A DNA stretch of 11,829 nt from Paracoccaceae bacterium (GTDB lineage: Bacteria > Pseudomonadota > Alphaproteobacteria > Rhodobacterales > Rhodobacteraceae). A program made the translations under genes and the position numbers. The DNA lies in NCBI GenBank assembly GCA_007119835.1, contig SKOX01000500.1, positions 1 through 11,829 on the forward strand. Reading direction: 5' to 3'. Under the pieces are notes generated by a model. The model had not been told where the DNA came from and ran no database searches. It worked only from the letters and a program-made list of their open reading frames with translations. How positions within the stretch are numbered: position 1 is the first letter of the stretch; every line of letters starts with the position of its first letter. This document shows positions 6,758-11,829 of this stretch, piece by piece.

Positions 6758-6808
6758 GCGGGCCGCGTCACGGTACCGCGATCGGCTCGGGCGCTCAAAC
6801 CTATTGCG

Positions 6809-6837
6809 GCCGCGGCACGTCTGGAAACGGCCGCGGC
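6809..6837 (-). other. GC-rich stem-loop in the ccoP-ccoG gap
   Basis: The self-complementary octamer GCCGCGGC occurs at 6809-6816 and again at 6830-6837. The two copies can form an 8-bp stem with a 13-base loop. It follows the 6846-6867 hairpin downstream of ccoP. No U-run is present. It could stabilise the ccoNOQP mRNA 3' end or slow read-through into ccoG. Confidence 0.4.
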
Positions 6838-6845
6838 GCAGGGTC

Positions 6846-6867
6846 GCGGCGGGCTATTGCCCGCCGC
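6846..6867 (-). terminator. 9-bp perfect hairpin spanning the ccoP stop codon
   Basis: GCGGCGGGC (6846-6854) and GCCCGCCGC (6859-6867) form a perfect 9-bp, all-GC stem with a 4-base loop. The ccoP stop TAG (6854-6856) lies across the stem-loop boundary. No U-run follows, so this may be an RNA-processing or stability element, or a weak terminator, between the structural and assembly operons. Confidence 0.5.
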
Positions 6868-7741
6868 CGAGCCCGTGGACGTAGATCGCCACCTTGCGCA
6901 CGTCGACGTCGCGCAGGCGCTCGCCGAAGGCCGGCATCTGGCCGTAGCGCGAGTAGACGATGGTGTGCCGGATCGTGTCGCGGTCGCCGCCGTACTGCCA
7001 GATGCCGTCGACAAGGCTCGGCGCGCCGAGGTCCTGGTTGCCCTCGCCGTCGAGGCCGTGACAGGCCGCGCACTGGATCTCGTAGACCTCGGCATGGGCG
7101 GCGGCGAGGCTTTCGTCGTGCGGCTGGCCGGACATGGCGAGAACATACTCCACGAGGCCCTCGATCTCGTCCTCGGGCAGGATCTCGCCGAAGGCGGGCA
7201 TCTGCGACCAGCGAGTCAGCGGGTCCGGGTCGTAGCGGACGCCGTGGGCAATCGTCTCGTGGATCGCGTCGACCGTGCCGCCCCAGAGCCAGGCGTCGTC
7301 GAGCAGGCTCGGATAGCCCCCCGGCGCGCCCTGGGCGCCGGCGCCGTGGCACTGGGAGCAGTGGTTGCGGAACACCGCCGCACCGCCCGCGGTCGCGAAT
7401 CGCAGCAGCTCGGGCTCGTCGGAGACAGCGGCGAGCTCGAGGTCCATCAGCCGCGACTCGAGCGGCGCGAAGCGCTCGCGATGCGCGACGATCTCGGCCG
7501 CGGCCTCGGCGCGGGTCGAGTAGCCTAGCGCGCCCTGCGTCGCCTGGGTGAGCATGGGCCACGCCGGATAGAGGATCCAGTAGCCCAATGCCCATACGAC
7601 GGTCGCGTAGAAGATCCACAGCCACCAGCGGGGCAGGGGATTGTCGTATTCCTTGATGCCGTCCCACTCGTGCCCGGTGAAGCCCGGCTCGGGGCGCTGG
7701 CGGGCCTTCTCGATCGGTTCCGGCTTGGTCGGGTCAGCCAT
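6854..7741 (-). CDS. ccoP: cbb3-type cytochrome c oxidase subunit III, dihaem CcoP
   Basis: This membrane-anchored dihaem c-type cytochrome of 295 residues passes electrons from soluble cytochrome c to CcoO and CcoN. A cytosolic N-terminus contains the family-typical GHEWDGIKEYDNPLPRWWLW (23-42), running into one transmembrane helix (about 39-59). Two periplasmic cytochrome c domains follow. The first has CSQCH (128-132) with a probable Met-181 ligand (SQMPAFGE); the second has CAACH (224-228) with Met-269 (GQMPAFGE). Length and domain order are normal. ATG 7739-7741 overlaps the end of ccoQ by 8 bases, and AAGGA (7750-7754) lies 8 bases upstream. Both haem-binding motifs are intact. Confidence 0.97.
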   Translation of the reverse strand: MADPTKPEPIEKARQRPEPGFTGHEWDGIKEYDNPLPRWWLWIFYATVVWALGYWILYPAWPMLTQATQGALGYSTRAEAAAEIVAHRERFAPLESRLMDLELAAVSDEPELLRFATAGGAAVFRNHCSQCHGAGAQGAPGGYPSLLDDAWLWGGTVDAIHETIAHGVRYDPDPLTRWSQMPAFGEILPEDEIEGLVEYVLAMSGQPHDESLAAAHAEVYEIQCAACHGLDGEGNQDLGAPSLVDGIWQYGGDRDTIRHTIVYSRYGQMPAFGERLRDVDVRKVAIYVHGLGGGQ

Positions 7742-7958
7742 TGGAGCGGTCCTTCGTCTGGTCGCGTGCGTCGTGCCGCTTTGCGTCTTCGGGCGGCTTC
7801 GGGCGATCCTCGTTGCGGAAGATCTGCCTCGAAGCGTCGTCGTGAAGCTTGCGCGCCCCTGGCCGGAAGAGCCAGATGATCATGAGGACGAAGAACAGGA
7901 AGAGGACGAGGAGCCCCCAGGTGTCGGCAAAGGTGCGCAGGGCCTGGTAGATTTCCAT
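7734..7958 (-). CDS. ccoQ: cbb3-type cytochrome c oxidase subunit CcoQ (FixQ)
   Basis: This small single-span membrane subunit of 74 residues stabilises the cbb3 complex and, in Rhodobacter, protects it under oxygen. The sequence begins MEIYQALRTFADTWGLLVLF, with a helix at about 13-31. The short family motif IWLFRPGARKLHDDASRQI (28-46) and a charged, proline-containing tail follow. The start at ATG 7956-7958 is fixed by this signature; the same frame is open upstream to 8117, but that part is antisense-like and overlaps ccoO. It begins 4 bases after the ccoO stop, its ribosome binding site is weak (GAGAGA), and it overlaps ccoP by 8 bases, so it is probably translated by coupling. Confidence 0.93.
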   Translation of the reverse strand: MEIYQALRTFADTWGLLVLFLFFVLMIIWLFRPGARKLHDDASRQIFRNEDRPKPPEDAKRHDARDQTKDRSNG

Positions 7959-7962
7959 TCTC

Positions 7963-8691
7963 TCACCGCGTGGGGTCCGGCTCGTACGTCGAAAAGTCGA
8001 CGAGCGTGCCGAGCATCTGGAGGTAGGCGAGCATGGCGTCGAGCTCGGTGACCTCGGTCGATTCCGTGAAGTTGCGCACCTGGGCGTTCGGGTAGCGCTC
8101 CAGGAAGGCGTCGACATCGCCCGAATCCGGGTTCCACTGCAGGATGAGGTCGTCGCGGGCGCTCCGGATCATCTCGTCGGTGTAGGGCACGCCCGCCCGG
8201 CGGTGCGCGATCAGGAGCTGCTCGATCAGGTCGTAGTTGAGCGGCGTGGTCTCGAACCAGGGATAGGCCGGCATGATCGACTCCGGCACCAGCTCCTTCG
8301 GGGCGCGGAAGTGCTGGATGTGCCAGTCGTCCGAATAGCGGCCGCCGACGCGGGCGAGGTCCGGACCGGTGCGCTTCGAGCCCCACTGGAAGGGATGATC
8401 GTACATCGACTCGGCCGCGAGCGAATAGTGCCCGTAGCGCTCGTGCTCGTCCCGCATCGGCCGGATCATCTGGGAGTGGCAGACATAGCATCCCTCCCGG
8501 ATGTAGATCTGCCGCCCGGCCAGTTCGAGTGGGCTGTAGGGCCGCATGCCTTCCACCTCCTCGATGACGTTGTCGAGGTAGAACAGGGGGACGATCTGCA
8601 CGATGCCGCCGACGGTGACGACGAAGAACGAGAGCACGAGCAGGAGAAAGGCGTTCGTCTCGATCTTTTTGTGTCCAGAGAGGATCGACAT
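7963..8691 (-). CDS. ccoO: cbb3-type cytochrome c oxidase subunit II, monohaem CcoO
   Basis: This monohaem c-type cytochrome subunit of 242 residues is anchored in the inner membrane with its haem domain in the periplasm. It relays electrons from CcoP to the catalytic subunit. An N-terminal helix (about 13-34, [20 protein letters not shown]) is followed by [17 protein letters not shown] (62-78), which contains the haem motif C68-x-x-C71-H72. The axial methionine is Met-140 in [11 protein letters not shown]. The family sequences [11 protein letters not shown] and [20 protein letters not shown] are present. The length is typical. ATG 8689-8691 has AAGGAG (8699-8704) 7 bases upstream, and that site overlaps the first base of the ccoN stop. 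It is the second gene of ccoNOQP, 12 bases after ccoN. Confidence 0.97.
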   Translation of the reverse strand: MSILSGHKKIETNAFLLLVLSFFVVTVGGIVQIVPLFYLDNVIEEVEGMRPYSPLELAGRQIYIREGCYVCHSQMIRPMRDEHERYGHYSLAAESMYDHPFQWGSKRTGPDLARVGGRYSDDWHIQHFRAPKELVPESIMPAYPWFETTPLNYDLIEQLLIAHRRAGVPYTDEMIRSARDDLILQWNPDSGDVDAFLERYPNAQVRNFTESTEVTELDAMLAYLQMLGTLVDFSTYEPDPTR

Positions 8692-8703
8692 GAGAACGCT
8701 CCT

Positions 8704-10299
8704 TTACTGCGCCGGAACTGCGGCGGCGGTGTCGCGGGTCTGCTGTGGCACTGCGCGCACCGTCATCCAGAGGTTGTAGGCCATGAGGATGGCGCCGCCT
8801 GCGAACAGCATCCCGCCGAACGCGCGGACCACATACATCGGGAATTTGGCGGCCACGGTGTCGGCGAAGGAGTTCACGAGGAAGCCCTGCTCGTCGACCT
8901 CACGCCACATCAGGCCTTCCATGATGCCGGTGACCCACATCGAGCTCGCGTAGAGAACGATGCCGATGGTCGCGAGCCAGAAGTGCCAGGAGACGAGCGT
9001 GAGCGAGTAGAGCCGCTCGCGGTTCCACAGCCGCGGCACGAGGAAGTAGAGCGCGCCGAAGGTGATCATGCCGTTCCAGCCGAGCGCGGCCGAGTGCACG
9101 TGCCCGATCGTCCAGTCGGTGTAGTGGCTGAGCGAATTGACCGCGCGGATCGACATCATCGGCCCTTCGAAGGTCGCCATGCCGTAGAAGCCTACCGAGA
9201 TCACCAGCATCCGCAGCACCGGGTCGGTCCTGAGCTTGTCCCAGGCGCCCTGCAGCGTCATCAGGCCGTTGATCATGCCGCCCCAGCTCGGCATCCACAG
9301 CATCACCGAGAAGGTCATGCCGAGATACTGCGCCCAGTCGGGCAGGGCGGTGAAGTGCAGGTGGTGCGGCCCGGCCCAGATGTAGAGGAAGATGATCGCC
9401 CAGAAATGGATGATCGAGAGCTTGTAGGAATAGACCGGCCGCTCGGCCTGCTTCGGGATGAAGTAGTACATCATTCCCAGGAAGCCCGCGGTCAGGAAGA
9501 AGCCGACCGCGTTGTGGCCGTACCACCATTGCACCATCGCGCCCTGCACGCCGGGGAAGAGCGGCACCGACAGCGAGGCGAGCGGCGAGACCGGGATCGA
9601 GAGTCCGTTGACGACGTGGAGCATCGTCACCGTGACGATGAAGGCAAGGAAGAACCAGTTCGCCACGTAGATGTGCGGCTCACGGCGCCGGACGATCGTC
9701 CCGAGGAAGATTGCGAGGTAGGTGAGCCAGACCACGGCGAGCCAGATGTTGGCGACCCACTCCGGCTCGGCGTATTCCTTCGACTGGGTGACGCCGAGAA
9801 GGTAGCCGGTGGCTGCCATCACGATGAAGAGATTGTAGCCCCAGAAGACGAACCAGGCGGCGTTCCCGCCCCACAGCCGCACCGCGCTGGTACGCTGCAC
9901 GATATAGAGCGAGGTCGCGATCAGCGCGTTGCCGCCGAAGGCGAAGATGACCGCCGAGGTGTGGAGTGGCCGCAGCCGGCCGAAGCTCGTCCAGGGCAGC
10001 CCGAGGTTGAGCTCTGGGAACGTCAGCTGCCAGGCGATGATGTCGCCGACGAGAAAGCCCGCAATGCCCCAGAAGGCCGTCGCAATGACGCCGGCCTTGA
10101 TGGGGCCGTCCATGTAGCTCGACTCCGATGGCGCGGGTTTCTTGCCGTAGGAGCGGATCGCGAGGATCGTCCAGACGCCGAAGAACGCCATGAAGAGCGT
10201 CATGTGAAAGCGGAAGACGGCGTCGAGCCCGGCGTTCGCGGCCAGTCCGAAAAGAAGGGTCAGGAGACCCAGGACGATGATCTTGATCCCGTCGAGCAT
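8704..10299 (-). CDS. ccoN: cbb3-type cytochrome c oxidase catalytic subunit I CcoN
   Basis: This polytopic haem-copper oxidase subunit of 531 residues reduces oxygen to water and pumps protons, using a low-spin haem b, haem b3 and CuB. Visible ligands are His-113 ([15 protein letters not shown]; low-spin haem), His-262 ([11 protein letters not shown]; CuB) and His-312/His-313 ([15 protein letters not shown]; CuB). Tyr-306 precedes the HH pair by six, as for the cross-linked tyrosine of C-type oxidases. His-400 and His-402 ([14 protein letters not shown]) ligate haem b3 and haem b. The sequence is complete, with about 12 or more hydrophobic helices and an N-terminal extension common in alphaproteobacterial CcoN. 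The start ATG 10297-10299 follows GGGG (10305-10308) by 5 bases. It is first in ccoNOQP and lies behind a perfect FNR box. Confidence 0.98.
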   Translation of the reverse strand: MLDGIKIIVLGLLTLLFGLAANAGLDAVFRFHMTLFMAFFGVWTILAIRSYGKKPAPSESSYMDGPIKAGVIATAFWGIAGFLVGDIIAWQLTFPELNLGLPWTSFGRLRPLHTSAVIFAFGGNALIATSLYIVQRTSAVRLWGGNAAWFVFWGYNLFIVMAATGYLLGVTQSKEYAEPEWVANIWLAVVWLTYLAIFLGTIVRRREPHIYVANWFFLAFIVTVTMLHVVNGLSIPVSPLASLSVPLFPGVQGAMVQWWYGHNAVGFFLTAGFLGMMYYFIPKQAERPVYSYKLSIIHFWAIIFLYIWAGPHHLHFTALPDWAQYLGMTFSVMLWMPSWGGMINGLMTLQGAWDKLRTDPVLRMLVISVGFYGMATFEGPMMSIRAVNSLSHYTDWTIGHVHSAALGWNGMITFGALYFLVPRLWNRERLYSLTLVSWHFWLATIGIVLYASSMWVTGIMEGLMWREVDEQGFLVNSFADTVAAKFPMYVVRAFGGMLFAGGAILMAYNLWMTVRAVPQQTRDTAAAVPAQ

Positions 10300-10311
10300 G
10301 ATTTCCCCGTT

Positions 10312-10336
10312 CGCACCCGAGCCGAGCGGGGGTGCG
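10312..10336 (-). other. stem-loop in the ccoN leader, just ahead of the RBS
   Basis: CGCACCC (10312-10318) and GGGTGCG (10330-10336) form a perfect 7-bp stem with an 11-base loop. In the mRNA it ends only 3-4 bases before the purine-rich ribosome binding site (10302-10308). It may influence ccoN translation or mRNA stability. No riboswitch family is recognised. Confidence 0.45.
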
Positions 10337-10373
10337 GACAGAGTCCGACCCGCGTCGACAGTTAGCTGGCGCA

Positions 10374-10379
10374 GCTATG
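10374..10379 (-). promoter_or_regulatory. possible -10 element of the ccoN promoter
   Basis: CATAGC on the minus strand is centred 33 bases downstream of the centre of the FNR box at 10403-10416. This puts the box near -41 to -42, the classic class II activation position. The hexamer match is weak (three of six), so the call rests on spacing. The predicted transcript start is near 10368-10370, giving a leader of about 70 bases. Confidence 0.45.
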
Positions 10380-10402
10380 GCGGCGCCGGGGGACAACATG
10401 CC

Positions 10403-10416
10403 TTGATTCAGATCAA
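10403..10416 (-). promoter_or_regulatory. perfect FNR/FnrL box upstream of ccoN
   Basis: TTGATTCAGATCAA (plus strand) matches the FNR consensus TTGAT-N4-ATCAA at all ten defined positions. Its centre is about 110 bases upstream of the ccoN start. Anaerobic or low-oxygen activation of ccoNOQP by FnrL is established in Rhodobacter, and the activator itself is encoded here. Confidence 0.93.
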
Positions 10417-10483
10417 CAGGCAAAGGGGTTGCGACGCGATGGCGCGCAGGACCGTCGGATCAGCGGCAGCCGGCCGCGCGGAT

Positions 10484-10885
10484 TCAGCAATCGGGCTCTG
10501 CGACGACGGCCTCGCCCGCGGCGTTGTGGCCGTTCGCCTCGGCCGGGTCGCCTCCCTCAGATAGGGCCGGGCCTTCCACGGCCCTCTGGAGCGGATCGCC
10601 GGTGCAAAGCTCGGGGTGAGCCTCGCAGTCGATCTCCATCGTCGGGGCCTCGGAGTCGGTGTGGCCGCCGGCGCTGGGCAGGATTGCGCTGTCCTCGGGC
10701 GGGTCGAGGCCCTCCTCGTCCAGCTCGCTTTCGACTTCGGCCGTCTCCGTGCCTTCGGCGGCCGTCGGAGCTTCATGCGCTCCCGCCGTCCCGTCCGCAC
10801 CCGCGAGGTGGCACTCGGCGCTGGCGATCGAGGGTGCCGCAAGGCCTGCGGCTGCTATCAGGGCAAAAAGGCTGGCGCGCGTCAT
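10484..10885 (-). CDS. small acidic exported protein of unknown function
   Basis: A protein of 133 residues with a clear Sec signal peptide: MTRASLFALIAAAGLAAPSI, with likely cleavage after ASA at 21-23. The remaining 110 residues are strikingly acidic, with about 28 Asp/Glu, one Arg (101) and no Lys, and are rich in Ala, Gly, Glu and Pro, so probably largely disordered. Four cysteines (25, 87, 94, 133) and five histidines remain, with one conserved-looking block, EIDCEAHPELCTGDPLQRAV (84-103). ATG 10883-10885 has GAGGGA about 6 bases upstream. It lies 105 bases after fnrL and before the ccoN promoter, all on one strand. I do not recognise the family. A periplasmic metal-binding or assembly role is conceivable from the acidic and Cys/His content and the neighbourhood, but nothing shows it. 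Confidence 0.7.
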   Translation of the reverse strand: MTRASLFALIAAAGLAAPSIASAECHLAGADGTAGAHEAPTAAEGTETAEVESELDEEGLDPPEDSAILPSAGGHTDSEAPTMEIDCEAHPELCTGDPLQRAVEGPALSEGGDPAEANGHNAAGEAVVAEPDC

Positions 10886-10990
10886 CGTCGTTCCCTCTCT
10901 TCCTTTTGTCGCGTCTTCGACGACTGTTGGGGCTGTGGAAACGTGCGAACGCGCCTGCCGGTTCCGGCCGGAGCCCCGTCGCGGTCGGTC

Positions 10991-11743
10991 CTAGATCAGG
11001 ACGCCGCCGTCCGAGTCGTCGCCCGCCTCCTCGAGAAGGCGCGCAAAATCGGCAATATGGACGACGCGGTTCTCCTCGAGCCGGAAGAGGCCCTCGCGCT
11101 TCAGCGCCGAGATCTGGCGGCTCACGGTCTCGATCGTCAGGCCGAGATAGTCGGCCATCGCCTCACGCGTGATGTAGAGCGGGAAGCGCAGACCCTGGTC
11201 GGCCGGGCGACTGTTGAGCGCCGAATCGCGACGAGCCATGATGACGAACAGGCTCGCGATCTTCTCCCGCGCGGTCTTGCGCCCGAGGAGGAGCATCCAG
11301 TCGCGCGCGGCATCAAGCTCGTCGAACGTCATCTCGAGGAGCCGGCGCTGGATCTTCGGCGTGCGCGCGATCAGCCGCTCGAACTCCACCTTCTGGAACA
11401 TGCAGAAGGTGACCTGGGTCGCGGCCGTGACGTCGTGGCTTATGGTGTCGCGGCCCGGCCGCCCGAGGAAGTCCGACGGAAAGAGCAGGCCGACCATCTG
11501 CCGCCGCCCGTCGGGCAGCGTCGAGGAGAGCAGGGCGATCCCCTGCACGACCGACCCGACGAGCGAGAGCCGCTCGCCCGCCCATGCGATCGTCTCGCCG
11601 GGCGTGTACGTCCGGTACGACTTGATCCGCTCGAGATCCTCGAGTTCCGCGGGTTCGCACTGCGCGCAGACCGCACGATGGCGGATCGGGCAGTCGGAGC
11701 ACTTGGTTTGCGTAAGGCGCGGGGCGGAAGGCATTGCCATCAT
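10991..11743 (-). CDS. fnrL: FNR-type oxygen-responsive transcriptional regulator FnrL
   Basis: This CRP/FNR-family regulator of 250 residues senses oxygen through a [4Fe-4S] cluster and binds TTGAT-N4-ATCAA sites when oxygen is low. The N-terminal cluster cysteines are C15, C18 and C26 (KCSDCPIRHRAVCAQC; C29 is an alternative third ligand) and C114 in FCMFQ is the fourth. The effector domain occupies about 30-140 and the dimerisation helix 135-160. The winged helix-turn-helix is at about 192-240, with recognition helix ETVSRQ (205-210). Its E-x-x-S-R is the FNR signature for reading TTGAT. I chose ATG 11741-11743; Met-2 and Met-4 are possible alternatives and the ribosome binding site is weak. 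An FNR box lies 40 bases upstream. In Rhodobacter, fnrL also sits between cco genes and a hem gene. Confidence 0.95.
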   Translation of the reverse strand: MMAMPSAPRLTQTKCSDCPIRHRAVCAQCEPAELEDLERIKSYRTYTPGETIAWAGERLSLVGSVVQGIALLSSTLPDGRRQMVGLLFPSDFLGRPGRDTISHDVTAATQVTFCMFQKVEFERLIARTPKIQRRLLEMTFDELDAARDWMLLLGRKTAREKIASLFVIMARRDSALNSRPADQGLRFPLYITREAMADYLGLTIETVSRQISALKREGLFRLEENRVVHIADFARLLEEAGDDSDGGVLI

Positions 11744-11765
11744 GCGTCTCGCTAAAGCTCTCTCT

Positions 11766-11771
11766 AATGTA
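11766..11771 (-). promoter_or_regulatory. possible -10 element of the fnrL promoter
   Basis: TACATT on the minus strand agrees with TATAAT at four of six positions. It is centred only 21 bases downstream of the FNR box centre, which would put that box near -30, over the -35 region. This position fits repression rather than class II activation. The assignment is tentative. Confidence 0.35.
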
Positions 11772-11782
11772 TAAGCAGCAGT

Positions 11783-11796
11783 TTGATCCTGATCAA
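11783..11796. promoter_or_regulatory. perfect FNR/FnrL box upstream of fnrL
   Basis: TTGATCCTGATCAA (plus strand) matches the FNR consensus at all ten positions. It lies 40 bases upstream of the fnrL start, so FnrL probably controls its own gene. Because the site is symmetrical, it may equally serve a divergent gene to the right of the window, such as a hem gene as in Rhodobacter. Confidence 0.9.
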
Positions 11797-11829
11797 GGAA
11801 GGCCGCTGCCGCATCGCCGAGCCTTATCC

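Noticed and set aside
5260..7528. Long plus-strand frames (5260-6747 and 6680-7528)
   Set aside because: They are antisense shadows of ccoG and ccoP; their minus-strand counterparts have intact ferredoxin and cytochrome c motifs.
8203..10365. 720-codon open frame on the plus strand
   Set aside because: It is antisense to ccoO and ccoN. The product is rich in His, Asp, Glu and Arg with no recognisable domain, a typical mirror of a membrane-protein gene.
10936..10990. Near-palindrome GGTTCCGGCCGGAGCC after fnrL as a terminator
   Set aside because: It has no loop and no U-run and contains a mismatch; it is not convincing as an intrinsic terminator.
10616..11755. 379-codon plus-strand frame
   Set aside because: It covers the acidic-protein gene and fnrL in antisense and has no protein-like features.
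1..11829. CRISPR array, toxin-antitoxin pair, phage structural genes or defence island
   Set aside because: I looked for spaced direct repeats and for small paired genes on both strands and found none; the mobile DNA is limited to the fragments listed.

Overview
This is a high-GC window from an alphaproteobacterium. It is probably a member of the Rhodobacterales, judged from the compact fnrL - ccoNOQP - ccoGHIS arrangement, the FnrL-type regulator and the strong codon bias. About 80% of it (2281-11743, all on the minus strand) is a coherent microaerobic respiration locus. The left 2.1 kb is decayed accessory DNA ending at a tRNA gene.

Right to left in the direction of transcription: an FNR-type box (11783-11796) precedes fnrL (10991-11743), an oxygen-sensing [4Fe-4S] regulator. 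Next comes a small, very acidic, predicted exported protein of unknown function (10484-10885). After a perfect FNR box (10403-10416) come ccoN, ccoO, ccoQ and ccoP (10299 down to 6854), the subunits of cbb3-type cytochrome c oxidase. A 178-base gap holds GC-rich stem-loops and a third FNR-like box (6744-6757). Then come ccoG, ccoH, ccoI and ccoS (6675 down to 2281), the assembly set: a polyferredoxin, a small membrane protein, a copper P-type ATPase and a small maturation protein. Most junctions overlap by a few bases (GTGA, ATGA), implying translational coupling. Together the genes encode a high-affinity terminal oxidase, its cofactor-insertion machinery and the regulator expected to switch both operons on when oxygen falls.

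Beyond ccoS lies a tRNA-Asp(GUC) gene (2126-2202, minus), with its encoded CCA end facing left. Only 27 bases separate that end from the stop of a broken tyrosine-integrase C-terminus (about 1720-2098, plus). This is the usual layout of an element integrated at a tRNA 3' end, so positions 1 to about 2125 are best read as the edge of a degraded genomic island. Further left are an unidentified minus-strand frame (1213-1558), an imperfect long hairpin (1484-1542), a frameshifted and internally deleted IS1182-type transposase fragment (698-1204) and a Kef-type K+/H+ antiporter fragment (122-704) with a frameshift and an internal deletion.

I saw no CRISPR array, rRNA, toxin-antitoxin pair, defence system or biosynthetic cluster, and no clear sign of a wholly undescribed system. 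The most open items are the acidic exported protein, the RNA hairpins in the ccoN leader and the ccoP-ccoG gap, and the fine structure of the tRNA-Asp island edge.
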